Below, one piece after another: positions 34,680 through 46,472 of a DNA stretch of 64,000 bases (positions are counted from its first letter, which is position 1; each line of letters starts with the position of its first letter). The DNA is from Nansenia antarctica. Lineage: Eukaryota > Chordata > Actinopteri > Argentiniformes > Microstomatidae. The translations under genes were made by a program, and so were the position numbers. The DNA is taken from contig OZ022344.1 in the NCBI GenBank assembly GCA_963989245.1, forward strand, positions 64,423,453 to 64,487,452, in the 5' to 3' direction. The notes beneath the pieces were generated by a model, which saw nothing but the letters and a program-made list of their open reading frames with translations, was not told the origin of the DNA and did not search any database.

Positions 34680-34832
34680 AGCGTCATCAACCTCGGCCTG
34701 ATGAAAGAGGTGACGGAGCCCCGCCTCCTCTCCGCTCCGGCCCTCCAGATAGGAAGTAGGCAGCACCACTTCCTGCGGCTGGTCCTGCCCATGGACGTGG
34801 TCGTCACAGTGACCTCCAGCCAGACCCTGGGA
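34680..34832 (+). CDS. ufsp2: UFSP2 exon piece A
   Basis: Acceptor GTTCCAG follows a GT microsatellite; the 153-base exon encodes NLGLMKEVTEPRLL and HHFLRLVLPMDVVVTVT, aligned with the N-terminal-half segment of vertebrate UFSP2 before its protease domain. Donor is GA|GTGTAC before another GT tract. Confidence 0.75.
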
Positions 34833-34898
34833 GTGTACGTCTGTAGTGTGTGTGTGTGTGTGTGTGTGCATGTGTGTGCGTATGTGCCTATGTGCGTA

Positions 34899-34939
<41 letters not shown>

Positions 34940-34981
34940 ATGTGTGTGCGTGTGTGTGTGTGTGTTTGTGTATACTAGTAG

Positions 34982-35310
34982 CAGGGCTCGACATTAAGGC
35001 TTGTCCGCTTGTCCGGGACAAGTACATTTTATGTTCGGACAAGTGGACTTCCTCCTGCAGTTGTCCGATGGACAAGTCAAAACAAAAAAAGAAATCAATA
35101 TGTATTAATATCTGCAAACATGAATTCTTCCTTCCGATCTGAATAGTAAAAAAAAAAAGCAAGCAAAGCGATGCCGCGCCTCATTCTCGCTATTTCAGTC
35201 TCTCGTAGTTCGTTATCGTCATAGTTCGTAAATTCGCTCAGAGCGCCAGAGCGCACACTGCGTTCAACGTCATAAAGACGTGATTGGACAAAAGGCATTC
35301 CATGAGTGCT
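34982..35310. mobile_element. hAT-like end fragment
   Basis: It begins CAGGGCTCGACATTAAGG, a hAT-type terminus common in fish, and includes repeated TTGTCCG/GGACAAGT motifs. The right end was probably lost where the BEL element begins. Confidence 0.45.
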
Positions 35311-35312
35311 GA

Positions 35313-38300
35313 TCAGTGCTGATCAGTGTCATCCACAATAATAACAAGGTCACCGGGTGAGAAGTTCCTTTTTGGGTTGTTCCACTTACTTCTCTCCTGC
35401 ATGAGTGGCAGATATTCTCGTATCCATCTTTTCCAGAAGAGGTCTGCGATGTATTGGACTTGTTTCCATCTTCTTTTGCAGTAGAGGTCCTCTTTTTGGA
35501 AAAGTCCTGGAGGCATGACTGGCTTTCCTTTGATCTGCAGCAGGTGATTCGGAGTAAGAGCTTCTAAATCATTCGGATCAGATGAGACTCTTGTGATGGG
35601 TCTGTCATTCATGATCAGCTCCACTTCACACATAGTTGTCTGTAGACCCTCGTCATCCAATGTTTGCTCTTTAACCACCGAACTGAGAATCTTCTTCACT
35701 TGTCTGATCAATCTCTCCCAGACGCCCCCATGATGGGCTCCTGAGGGAGGGTTGAATGTCCATTTTATTCCTTCATTTAATAAAACATTTTGAATCCTTT
35801 CATGATTCAACCTTTTCAGCGCTTCTCCAAGTTCTCTCTGTGTTCCAACAAAGTTGGTGCCTTGGTCTGTTCGAATGCTTGTCACTGGGCCTCTTCTACA
35901 AATGAATCTTCTGAGTGCATTAATACATGAATCCGTATCCAGGTGACAGGCAACTTCAAGATGAACAGCTCTACTCACAAGGCACGTAAAGATGACTCCC
36001 CACCTTTTAACATGAGCACGGCCTCTTTTGACCTCAATGGGTCCAAAATAATCAATACCAACATGAGTGAAGGGGGGCAGATCTGGTGAGATGCGATCTA
36101 GTGGAAGGTCGGCCATATTTTGCTCACCTACTCTAGTTTGCAAGCGTTGACAGAATAGGCAGTTCTTGATTGTCTTTCTTGCTAGAGAGTTAGCACTAGG
36201 CATCCAGTAGCGTTGGCTTAGTCGGGAAAGCATGTGGTTTCGACCGGAGTGGCCAACTTGCTTGTGGATGTGTCGTAACAGAACTTGGGAGATGTGGGAG
36301 TCCTTGGGGATGATCATGGGATGTTTCAAGTCCATCGGCATAGCAGTCTTACTTAGTCGTCCACCAACTCTGAGGATTCCACTCTCCATAATTGGGTCCA
36401 ATTTTCTGATTGAGCTTTCTTTGGTACAGCTCTCGCCTTCCTTTAAAAGATGAATCTCTTGTTTGAAGTGTTGCTCTTGCACATAGCGGATTAAATCTTT
36501 CTCAGCCTCCTCCAAGTCCTCCACTGAGAGACGTTGGGGTCCTAAAGTCAATTTGAATTTCTCCATATCGTTCAATGATTCAGTCTGTTTACTGATTTCG
36601 TGTCTCTTTCTACTCAACTGTCTGAGTGTTCTTTTCAGTTTGAGCATCCATGCGATAGCCCTTTTGAGGCTGGTCCACCTAGAAAAGTATTCAATGAACT
36701 TGGTCATAGGTTTCCTTTCTTCCACACTGATACTGTTGACTGTCAACTCCTTTCGAACCTCTGGATCACTGGAGGAAAGGGAGTTCACTTCCTTTGGGAT
36801 CTTTGGCCATTCAGCTTCTGGTTCTGACAGGTAATCAGGACCCTTTAGCCATCTCTTGGTGCTCAAGAAGACTTCAACATTCAAATCCCTTGAGGCATCA
36901 TCCGCTGGATTTTCTTTAGAGCTCACATATCTCCATTGTGATGGTCTGGACAGATCACGAATCACAGATATTCTGTTTGCAACAAATGTTTGGAACCTCT
37001 TTGTTTCATTGTTGATGTACTTAAGCACTGTTTGGCTGTCTGTCCAAAACACAGAGTCTTCCATCTGGATCTGCAGTTCGGTCTTCAACATTCTGTCAAC
37101 ACGCACAGACAAGGTTGCTGCAGCAAGCTCCAGTCTAGGAATCGTTATCTGCTTCAATGGAGTGACTCTTGCTTTTCCTATAAAGTGCAGTGTGTATTTT
37201 ATCTTTCTTATCTGTCAATCTAATGTAGCTCGCAGTACCATAACCAAGCTCGCTAGCGTCGCTGAAGTGATGGAGTTGTGCTGTCTTGATCTCACCAAAG
37301 TTTTCAGGCTTCATGCAGCGGGGAACTTGGAAAGTGGACAGCTGGTTCAGATCAGTCAACCACTTTATCCATGATCTAGACAAATGTTGAGGAATAGCTT
37401 CATCCCATCCATATTTCAAACGACAAAGTTCTTGGAGTATTAGTTTTGCTTTCAGCACAAACGGAGACAAAAAACCAAGTGGATCGTATACTGAACTGAC
37501 CATTGAGAGAAGACCTCTTCGGGTAAGTGGTTGGCTTTTCACATTGATCTGAAAGGTGAAAGCATCATTCTCAATGTTCCACTGTATCCCTAGTGCTCTC
37601 TCCACTGGAAGCTTTTCACGATCCAGGTCTAGTTCTTTCATTTGTTTTGCTTTGTCTTCTTTTGGGATTGAAGCCAGCACTGCTCGACTATTGCTGACCC
37701 ACTTTGTCAACTTAAACCCACCTTCAGCACAAACATCTCTGAGCTCTTTCACTAGCATTATAGCCTGCTCTTCTGTAGCTACTGATTTTAAACAATCATC
37801 AACGTAAAAGTTCTGCTTGATGGTAGATACTACTTCTTCATCATATCGGTTAACGTTGTCATCTGCGGTTCTCTGAAGTGCAAAGTTGGCGCAGCTTGGG
37901 GATGAAACGGCTCCAAACAGATGGACTGTCATCCTATACTCTTCCAAGTTTGAGTCTGTGTTGCCATCGGGCCACCATAAGAAACGCAAATAATCAACAT
38001 GATCTGGTCGAACTTTTACTTGATGGAACATTCCCTCAATATCCGCCATCATGGCAACCTTTTCTTGACGGAATCTTAGCAGAACTCCCAGGAGTGTGTT
38101 GGACAAATCTGGACCCTGCAGGAGTTCACTGTTAAGGGATGTGCCTTGATACGATGCTGTACAGTCAAATACAACTCTGATCTTTTGTTTTTGTTTATGG
38201 TAGACGCCATGGTGGGATATGTACCATATCTTTCCTTCTTTCTGTGTAACCTGATCTAGAGGGATTTTCTCCGCATGACCTTTCTTGATCATGTCGTTCA

Positions 38301-39463
38301 TGAAGTCTTTATACTCAGTCAAAAATGTCTCATCTCTCTTGAAGCGTTTGAGGAGATGACGAGTCCTTTGCTCTGCCGTATGTCGGTTGTTTGGCATGAA
38401 TACTTCCTCCTTACGTAAAGGTAATGGCAAGTAGTAATGACCATCTTTAAGGCTTACAGAGTCTGATGCAATTTTCATAAATGTACGGTCTTCTTCTGAC
38501 AATTCAGTTTTCCCTTCATACTGTTTTTCTGAAAAGTCGTGATTATATTGCTGGATGAGGACTTCTTCCAAACTGGCCACTGAGATCCGATTAGCCCATA
38601 CATTTTGACGTCCCGCATCCTGAGCAGCGGTGCAACCATTGAGTGGCCCATTTACCACCCATCCCAAAAGGGTTTTAACCGCATACAGTCCATCTTCTTG
38701 GCTATTTATGACCTGCCAGGGTTCCATTGCTTTTGGAGTGTTCACTCCAATCAAAAGCTCCACATCAGCATCAATTTCTGTCAAACATACTTCGTTCAGG
38801 TATGACCATTTCTGGATATCCCTAGAAGTTAAAATATTGTCTTTGGTGACAGGTATCTTTCTCTGGGTGTACACCTTTGGCAGTGAAATGAAAGTGCCAC
38901 CTTTGATGTTGCCTACTTCAAGTCCAGTAATCTCATAGCTTTCAACCAGCTTTTCCTGACCCATGGTCCTCAAGAGAATCTTGGTTCTTTTACTTTTGGC
39001 ATCCAGCTGTTTCATAAGTTTCTCAGTACAGAACGTTGCTGAACTGCCTGGGTCCAGGAAAGCATAAGTAATGATAGTCTTGTTACTTTTTTCAAGTTTC
39101 ACTAGAACTGGAACAATAGCAAGAGTACATTCTTTACCAGCCCCAGTATGTTTTCCGGTTTTCATAGAAACAAGTGTACTACCAACTGTGGTCTTTTCAT
39201 GCGTTGCTGCAGTGCTCCTCGCCTCTCGAATGATCTCCTGAACTGTCATCTTCCCTCCTCTCCATGTGAAGCATTGTCGGGTGCCTTCTCTGACAGTTTT
39301 GACATGTCATTCTTTGTTTATAGTCTTTACTGAGGTGTCCTTTAGTCAGACATCCAAAACATAGTCCATTAGTTTTCACAAACTCTACCTTAGCGTCATG
39401 TGGTTGTGCTTTTAGTCGCTGGCAGTTAACTATGGGATGTTTCTCTTCACAATATATACACAA
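35313..39463 (-). mobile_element. BEL/Pao retrotransposon: zinc knuckles, protease, RT, RNase H, integrase
   Basis: Minus-strand pol over two long frames. 39197-39463 has CCHC knuckles (CIYCEEKHPIVNC, CFGCLTKGHLSKD). 37135-39249 has an aspartic-protease-like segment (AFLDPGSSATFC) and the BEL reverse transcriptase (HQVKVRP, FYVDDC). 35313-37157 has RNase H (IPRLELAAATLS), an integrase zinc finger and core (GIDYFGPIEVKRG, RTDQGTNFVG, NPPSGAHHGGVWER) and a BEL-type C-terminal domain. Single-base frameshifts lie near 39245 and 37190. No LTR is visible at either side. The gag lies beyond a nested LINE at 42693-43130. Confidence 0.9.
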
Positions 39464-39465
39464 GT

Positions 39466-42400
39466 CGTATCAAAATGGCGCCGGTTGGGTGGCTGCCAGT
39501 TAAACAGCTCAGTTTTACTTCTACTTTTCTAGCCCTTTTTTAGCCCTTTTCAACCTTTTATTTCAAACTTTTATCTTTTATCTTTTAACCGGAGTGCTCA
39601 ATATGTGCCTGATAAACGGAGGAGTGCGGGTGTATTCCAGAGAGGAGCTCATTGCCATTAGGAGTCGAGCTGCCGTTCCTCCAACAGGAATGCCCAGCGA
39701 AATAAAGACACGCAGACGAGGAACGAGGGCTGGAGCGTTCGTGAGGGCGAGGAGAGACAGACAAGCCAATAGGACCTACCTGCCGTCTGTTCTTATGGGG
39801 AACGTCAGGTCGCTGGTCAACAAGGCTGATGAGCTCTCTGCTCTGATGAAGGGACAGGGGGAATATGGGAAATGTAGCCTGCTATTCCTGACTGAATCCT
39901 GGCATCCCGGACGGAGCGGTACAGCAAGATGGTTTCACAATGGTCCGCGCGGACAGAACGAGAAATAGCGGTAAGATCAAGGGAGGCGGGATCGCCGTGT
40001 TTGTTAATTCCAAGTGGTGCAAACCAGGTCAATCACAATCAAAGAGCAAGTCTGCACTCCAGACATAGAACTGTTGGCGCTAGGTTTGAGGCCAGATCTC
40101 TGTCCGAGAGAGTTTTCCCATATTGTGGCCGTGATTGTTTACATTCCCCCAAGCGCGACCCCGGCGCGCGCAAATGACGTCATCCATTCCTGTATCGCGG
40201 GGATACAGACTGCTCACCCAAACGCATTTATCATCGTGAATGGGGACTTCAACCATGTAAATATGGAAAAGACATTGACGGATTTTACCCAGTATGTCAC
40301 ATGTAAAACAAGGGAGAACAAAATACTAGACAAACTATATGCCAATGTGAAGGGAGCCTACACATCCACTGCCCTCCCGCCACTAGGGGCATCCGATCAC
40401 AACATGGTCTGGATGGAACCAACATACACCCCTATCATAAAAAGGCTGCCTATCACCACCAGGACTGTCCAGCAATGGTCAGAAGACGTGGAGGAGGAGC
40501 TGAGGGCGTGTTTTGAAACAACCGACTGGGGGATGTTCCAGAGAGTCCACGGGGAGGACATAGATGGTCTGCTAGACTGTGTCACAGACTATATCAAGTT
40601 CTGCGAGGAGAGCATCGTCCCCATTAAAAAGGTACGGTGCTTTCCTAACAACAAGCCGTGGATAAATGGGAACATCAAGAACCTTCTGAAAAGGAAGAGG
40701 AGGCTGTTTAAGGCAGGGGACACTGAGGGAGCCAGGGCCACTCAGAAGGAGGTGAAGAAGGAGCTGAGAGCAGCCAAAGAGGAATACAGGAGGAAATTGG
40801 AGGGCGGGCTAGTGGCCCACAGCTCCAAGGAGGTGTGGAAGGGTTTCAAGAAGATCACGGGCCACAAGCAGCCACATACTGTGGTGGAGGGGACCCGAGA
40901 GCAGGCGGATGACCTGAACTGCTTCTTTAACAGGTTTGACCAACCATCCCCCTGTCACCCCCCACAGCCCCCGACCCTCTCCTCCCCTCTCCAATGTACC
41001 GCACCCCTGGCAACAGTAGCCCCCACTCCCCCTGACCCCCTCACACCCCAGCAGCAATTGCCTCCCCTTACCAACACCAGGAGCCAGGGAGCATGCTTCA
41101 CACCTGGAGACACCGGTACTCACAGCTTTATAACATCTGAGCAGGTGAAAAGGCAGCTCTCCAGGGTGAATGTGAACAAGTCCAGAGGTCCAGACAACAT
41201 CAACCCCAGGGTTCTGAAGGTGTGTGCTGGAGAGCTGGCGGACACATTCCAACATCTCTTCAGTCTATCTCTAAGACTGAGGAGGGTGCCACAGCTCTGG
41301 AAGACCTCTTGCATCGTCCCAGTGCCAAAGAAGGGACGGCCCAGCACCCCAAACGACTACAGACCTGTCGCCCTGACACCACAGGTCATGAAGATCCTGG
41401 AGAGGCTAGTGCTGCAACACCTTAAGCCCCAGGTGAAGGACTTCCTGGACCCCCGGCAGTTTGCATACCAGGAGAGCATGGGGGTGGAGGATGCCATCAT
41501 TTACATGCTGCACAGGGCCTACACACACCTGGAGAGGCCACAGAGCATGGTGAGGACCATGTTCTTCGACTTCTCCAGTGCATTTAACACTATCAAGCCA
41601 TCACTGCTGGCTGACAAACTAGCAGTGATGTGTGTGGAGGACTCCCTGACGGCTTGGATCCACAACTACCTCACAGACAGGCGTCAGTATGTGAGACTGC
41701 AGGGCTGTCAGTCTGAGGTGGTGGTGTGCAACACCGGTGCCCCCCAGGGAACTGTTCTGTCACCCTTTCTCTTCACCCTCTATACCTCCGACTTCCAGTT
41801 TAGCTCCGACCAGTGCCACCTGCAGAAGTTTTCGGATGACTCCTCTATCGTCGGTTACATCACAGACGACAGGGATGAGGAGTACAGGGCCCTGGTGGAG
41901 AGCTTTGTGCAGTGGTGCGACACCAACTACCTTTTGCTTAACACCAGCAAAACAAAGGAGTTGGTGGTGGATTTTAGGAGGAAGAGAAGGACCCCAGCCC
42001 CCATCACCATCAAGGGGGTGGAAGTCGAGAGGGTGGACTCCTACAGGTACCTGGGAGTACAAATTAATAACAAACTGGACTGGACTGACAACACCGAGGC
42101 TCTTCTCAGGAAAGGGCAGAGCAGACTGTTTTTCCTGAGAAGGCTGAGGTCTTTCGGTGTCTGCAACAAGCTGCTGCAAATGTTTTATCAGTCGGTGGTT
42201 GCCAGCGTTCTGTTCTTCGCCGTGGCCTGCTGGGGTGGAAACATCTGTGCCAGGGATGCTGCGAAGCTAAACAAACTGGTGAAGAAGGCCAGCTCTGTGG
42301 TGGGGACCGGGCTGGACAGCCTAGAGGTGGTGGCAGAACAGAGGATGGGGAAAAAACTGTCGGCCATGCTGGTCAATCCCTCCCACCCGATGTACTGCGA

Positions 42401-42690
42401 GCTGGCGGGGATGAGGAGCAAGTTCAGCCACAGATTTGTTCTCCCCCGCCAAAGTACAAAAATATTTGGACAGTCCTTTGTTCCAGCTGCACTCCGACTC
42501 TACAACCAGGCCCTGCAGGGTGGGGGAGACCTGGAGCTGGAACTTTTGGAACTTTTTACTTATTGAGCCTGCACTGTTTTATGTATTTTATTGAATGTTT
42601 TCTGTTTTCTGTATTGAATGTTTTCTGCCCTAACTGAGCTGTTTGACAACAAAATTTCCCCATTGGGGACAATAAAGGTTTTCAATAAAC
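39466..42690 (+). mobile_element. near full-length Rex1/L2-type LINE nested in the BEL element
   Basis: The left end near 39470 has AAAATGGCGCC, similar to a YY1 site. The endonuclease begins in the frame 39594-39968 (VLMGNVRSLVNKADEL) and continues after frameshifts in 40014-42566 (VNGDFNH, GASDHNMVW). Then come RSRGPDNINP, DFSSAFNTIKP, GAPQGTVLSP, catalytic KFSDDSSIVG and the thumb and C-terminal region to LELFTY. The 850-codon frame is open. The 3' UTR ends with GGGGACAATAAAGGTTTTC. At 3.2 kb it is close to complete; only the endonuclease frame is broken. Confidence 0.9.
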
Positions 42691-42692
42691 AA

Positions 42693-43130
42693 TCAATTAG
42701 TGCCATTGCTCTCTGGCCTTCTTTCTTTCTCAACAGCTGTAACTTCACTCGCTGCTGTCATTGTGGTAGCAAAGCTGCTGCCATAGCTTCCTGCTTTTTT
42801 CTGTTGTTTGAAGTCTTTGGTTTTTGAGGTGTTCTTGTCAACCGTAGGGTCTTGTATGTCTCCAAACAAAGGATCTAAAACAATTGTGGCTTGTTTTTCA
42901 ATGAAGCCAACAAGGTCTTTGAATTTAGCCCTGCCATGACTATTCTCAAGTATATTGCAGGCAATAGACCTCCATTTATCCCTATACTTGTAGGGCGACT
43001 TAGAAACAATAAGCCTGAGGTTTGATGGGCTATCAAGCTCTTCCAGATAGTGCAAGTCTTGCATGGCATTGTTGCATCCTCTCAAATACAGTGCATAGGC
43101 CTGTAGTGACTTTCCATCTTCAGCCTTTCC
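42693..43130 (-). mobile_element. BEL/Pao gag, 5'-truncated, cut from pol by a LINE
   Basis: The minus-strand frame (LRGCNNAMQDLHYLEELDSP, SPYKYRDKWRSIACNILE, FKDLVGFIEKQATIVLDP) is the Gag of BEL/Pao elements. It ends SNGT at the LINE boundary; the zinc knuckles resume at 39463. The 5' end stops at about 43130, against an inverted piece of UFSP2 exon B. Confidence 0.85.
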
Positions 43131-43137
43131 ATCTTCA

Positions 43138-43243
43138 GGGACCCCGGCAGGGTAGACCACCGCCACCAGGCCGCGTCCCGGCAGCCCACTTCCTGCTGCC
43201 GGGACGCGGCCTGGTGACGGTGGTCTACCCTGCCGGGGTCCCC
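43138..43243. repeat. palindrome made by inverted duplication of a UFSP2 exon
   Basis: 43138-43185 is the reverse complement of 43195-43243 with one mismatch and a 9-base spacer. The right arm is UFSP2 exon B. Confidence 0.9.
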
Positions 43244-43270
43244 GACGACCAGCTGGACACACACAGGAAG
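43187..43270 (+). CDS. ufsp2: UFSP2 exon piece B (5' side disturbed by an inverted copy)
   Basis: HFLLPGRGLVTVVYPAGVPD then DQLDTHRK, ending at AAG|GTGTGTG. This is the start of the protease region of UFSP2. Directly upstream lies an inverted copy of the same bases (43138-43185), so the true beginning of this exon is lost; CGGCAG at 43179-43184 could by chance act as an acceptor. Confidence 0.75.
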
Positions 43271-43365
43271 GTGTGTGTCTGTGTGTGTGTGTGTGTTTGT
43301 GCGTGCGTGTGTGCGTCTGTCTGATGCCTCCTCTATGGTAGTGATGTGTGTGTGTGTGTGTATAG

Positions 43366-43509
43366 GAGCTACATGGAAGATTTGATCTGCCGCTAGATCG
43401 CCCGTTCCTGAGGAGAGGAAACAGCTTCCACTTCCCTGACCAGCCTTACAAAGACGACTACCTCAGGACCCCCCACCTCCACCTCACACACCCCGGACAC
43501 AACACCCAG
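43366..43509 (+). CDS. ufsp2: UFSP2 exon piece C
   Basis: Acceptor TATAG after a GT run; 144 bases encode ELHGRFDLPLDRPFLRRGNS then FHFPDQPYKDDYLRTPH, a highly conserved UFSP2 segment. Donor CAG|GTAGAA. Confidence 0.85.
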
Positions 43510-43837
43510 GTAGAATAATAATAATATTATAATATATGCCATTTTATCCAAAGCGACTTACATTGCAATGAGTGCATACATTTCAGTATATAGAGTACCA
43601 GTCAAAAGTTATATTTTATATAGTATGTTATATTCTACATTGAAGATTAATACTGAAGACATGAAAACTTTGAAATAACACATGGAATTATATAGTAAAC
43701 AAAAAAGTGTTAAACAAACCAGAATATGTTTTCTATTTTAGATTCTTCAAAGTAGCCACCTTTTGCTTTTTTTGTGGTTTTCTCCCACGTATTCTAGAGA
43801 AGAGAATGCTGGGCGGTGTTCACAGTTTCCTTTTCCA

Positions 43838-43839
43838 CT

Positions 43840-43907
<68 letters not shown>
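43838..43907. repeat. (CA)n microsatellite in a UFSP2 intron
   Basis: Long CA run between exon pieces C and D. Similar runs flank the exons at 43277-43305, 44235-44262 and 44448-44508. The flanks (43735-43765 and 43955-43990, containing AAGTAGCCACC and its complement) are inverted, as in a Tc1-type relic. Confidence 0.85.
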
Positions 43908-44281
43908 AAGCTGATTGAGAGAATGCCAAGAGTGTGCAAAGCTGTCATCAAAGCTAAAGGTGGCTACTTTGAAGAATGTGATTTTAGGATCAGGTTCTCT
44001 GTGAAGAGGACTAAATGTAGAGGACTAAAACAAAATGCTTTTGGAACATTAACTCCCTGCAGGAGGCAAGAAAAGTACAAGTCTAATCCATCACTTCCGT
44101 TGTTTGCCGTTGCCCATAGCAACATTTGAAAATGCATGCATGAAGTTGCATGATCACTTCACACACACACACACACGATCAAAGCAGTGAACAACTGTGG
44201 GAGGGGACAGTTTTACTATTGTAGATTTAATAAATTGTGTGTGTGTGTGTGTGTGTGTGTCTGTCTGTGTGTATGTGTCAG

Positions 44282-44446
44282 GTGTTCCTGGTGGAGGGTG
44301 TGTATAGCTACCACCACTACATGCAGGATGGTGTGGATGACGCAGGCTGGGGCTGTGCCTACCGCTCTCTCCAGACGCTCTGCTCCTGCTTCCTACAGCA
44401 GGCCTACACACACAAACCTGTCCCCTCCCACAGGGACATACAGCAG
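44282..44446 (+). CDS. ufsp2: UFSP2 exon piece D with catalytic cysteine
   Basis: Acceptor GTGTCAG after a GT run; 165 bases encode VFLVEGVYSYHHYMQDGVDD, then AGWGCAYRSLQTLCS with the nucleophilic cysteine, and HRDIQQ, ending CAG|GTACAC at the start of a CA run. Confidence 0.9.
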
Positions 44447-44505
<59 letters not shown>

Positions 44506-44509
<4 letters not shown>

Positions 44510-44551
44510 AGCCAGCTGCTGGACGTCTTCTCCAAGATCCTCTTCCTCAGG
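44506..44551 (+). CDS. ufsp2: UFSP2 exon piece E (truncated)
   Basis: Straight after the CA microsatellite the frame reads SQLLDVFSKILFLR and a possible donor CAG|GTCACC. It matches only the end of the next UFSP2 exon. The first part of that exon is replaced by the CA run. No further exons are seen before 46 kb. Confidence 0.65.
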
Positions 44552-44557
44552 TCACCT

Positions 44558-44661
44558 TCAAACCCAACTTTATTGATATACTTCAAACCCAACTTTATTG
44601 ATATACTTCAAACTCAACTTTATTGATATACAACACTTAAAACCCAACTTTATTGATATAG
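44558..44661. repeat. short tandem repeat of AACCCAACTTTATTGATATA
   Basis: Four near-identical 25-32-base copies, like the tail unit of a fish LINE or SINE. Confidence 0.8.
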
Positions 44662-44814
44662 CACATTTTGGACATGGGTGCAATACAATGCACTTAACAG
44701 AAGAAAAAAAACCTGTAAAAACAGAAACAAGTGGGTAGAGACTAATGCATGGTAAATTATTTAAATTAAATTAATTTCCGTTGTTCTTTTTGAAACTTCA
44801 AATCATGTATCTTT

Positions 44815-45060
44815 TCTTGGCACACTTATGGCTTGAAAGCCACTGCCTTAAGTATTGTTGCTGAACATGTGCATCCCTTCATGACAACAATGTCCCCATC
44901 TTCTAATGGCTACTTCCAGCATGATAATGCACCATGTCACAAAGCAGAAATCATCTCAAACTGGTTTCATGAACATGACAATGAGTTTAGTGTTCTTTAG
45001 TGGCCTTCCCAGTCACTGGATCTGAACTCAATAGAACACCTTTGGGGTGTAGATATAGTC
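44815..45060 (+). pseudogene. Tc1/mariner transposase fragment
   Basis: Plus-strand frames show YFQHDNAPCHKAEIISNWF and PSQSLDLNSIEHLWGV, the DDE-domain end of Tc1-like transposase. One stop (after EFSVL) and lost ends show it is dead. Confidence 0.85.
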
Positions 45061-45591
45061 ACTATATAGTCTGGACTGCAGTAACACATATTTATTATGA
45101 TGTGCTACACAGTCTGGAAGAGGATGGATCCCTGCACATCTCTGACAGTCTTCATCTCTTCTGTGTTCATTACACTTTCCTACCTCGTTAAATCTAGCAA
45201 GGTTCACTGATGGCTGGAATGATCATCCCTTGAGGACCCGAAGGGAACCGGACCCCAAATCAGATGTGGAGACGAGGCCTGATGCAGAACCCAGTCATGG
45301 AGCCCAAACAGAGGCGATTAACATACACAACGTATAGGTGTTTGCTATATATTTTATTATTAAAATGTATGCCACACATTTACTTTCATTATTTGATCGT
45401 AGGGAACACAAATGGAAGACATGGATTGGGAGGACTCTGGATTGTCCGTAGATGACAACCGCTATGGGTTGAGGAAATGTTCAATATCATTCCATTCCAT
45501 GCATTACAATGAAGCCTGTCTTCCGATTTCTACCTCCACCAGCCTCCACTGTTGTATATACATGCAGGTACTGTACATGTAGCAGTGTGAC

Positions 45592-45668
45592 AGGCAGGGT
45601 TCAAACACGGGTCTCCCACATGGCAGACCCAAGCTTCTACCATTAGGCCAAGAGGACATCCTCGAGAT
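45592..45668 (-). mobile_element. tRNA-Gly-like SINE head or tRNA pseudogene
   Basis: The complement reads TTGGCCTAATGGTAGAAGCT, CTGCCATGTGGGAG (tRNA-Gly-GCC-like anticodon arm) and GTGTTTGAACCCTG (box B-like). The acceptor arms do not pair, so it is not a working tRNA gene. Confidence 0.55.
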
Positions 45669-45699
45669 CCAAGGTCTCAGGCAGGGCTACCTCATCCCC

Positions 45700-46472
45700 A
45701 AGAGCACGATTCCAAATCACCGGTCATGTTCGTGATTTAGCGACAATGGAAAAACACCACGTCTTTATAAACACGTCTTTATTCCAACAGGATGATAATT
45801 TAACAGGCAATAATTTCATTCACAAGTTTCATATTACATGTATGGAAAAACAATACATCAGGAGTTCCTGTTCCTGGTGTAGAATGTGCCTTGTCTGCTG
45901 AGGAGAGGGAGGCTTCACATGTTGCCATTGATCCCACGGCACATTCCTTCAGCTTTGGAAGGGACATTTATTTGGAAATTATGCTTTGCACCTAATGCAA
46001 GGACCACAATAACATTAAACCAGAAATTGCCAGAAATGAACATTGTTTTGTGTGATTAGATTTTATGCAACTATGTACAGTACATAATTCAAATCCCAAA
46101 CCATCCTAACATACATCCTAATATTATTCCAGATTGCAAATGTCAATACACTGGAAATACTATGAAACCACTGTTGTAATCTTTCAGTTTGTTTATTTAT
46201 TTATTTGTTTATTTATTGGAATAAATAAACAAATTAGCTATACCCATAGGCATGAGCTACTTTTAGTGGGGTCCACATTTAAAACATACATTACAAATAA
46301 CATTTAACATATAAAACATACTTTAAATTACAATATCAAACATTAAAATATATCATACATTATACAATTTTACATTTGGCACAATATTAAACACTTAAAT
46401 CTCTAGTTCCATAAAAATAGAACAAATTACAACCATGTTAGAGAGGACTACACATTTCCATCTACGGTACGT
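45700..46472. other. AT-rich stretch left of the IGF2 array, no gene
   Basis: An AAT/TTTA-rich tract is at 46185-46235. No exon or named element seen. Confidence 0.4.

Larger units (their letters stand above)
34680..44551 (+). pseudogene. ufsp2: UFSP2 (UFM1-specific protease 2), exons split by nested retrotransposons and incomplete
   Basis: UFSP2 is the cysteine protease that matures UFM1 and removes it from substrates at the ER. Five exon pieces in correct order match the middle and catalytic parts: 34680-34832, 43187-43270, 43366-43509, 44282-44446 and about 44506-44551. The catalytic cysteine motif (WGCAYRSLQT) is present. Missing are the N-terminal exons, the segment between HFLLPG and the first piece, the part after the REIQQ-like end, and the final Asp-Pro-His region. 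A BEL/Pao element with a LINE inside fills the first intron. Splice sites of most pieces sit directly on GT or CA microsatellites. It is either a decayed copy or a real gene damaged here or in the assembly. Confidence 0.75.

Noticed and set aside
34503..35162. Long Cys-Val and Thr-His frames on both strands
   Set aside because: GT/CA repeat translations around a real UFSP2 exon.
45592..45668. tRNA-Gly gene
   Set aside because: Anticodon and T arms are recognisable but acceptor ends do not pair; more likely SINE or pseudogene.
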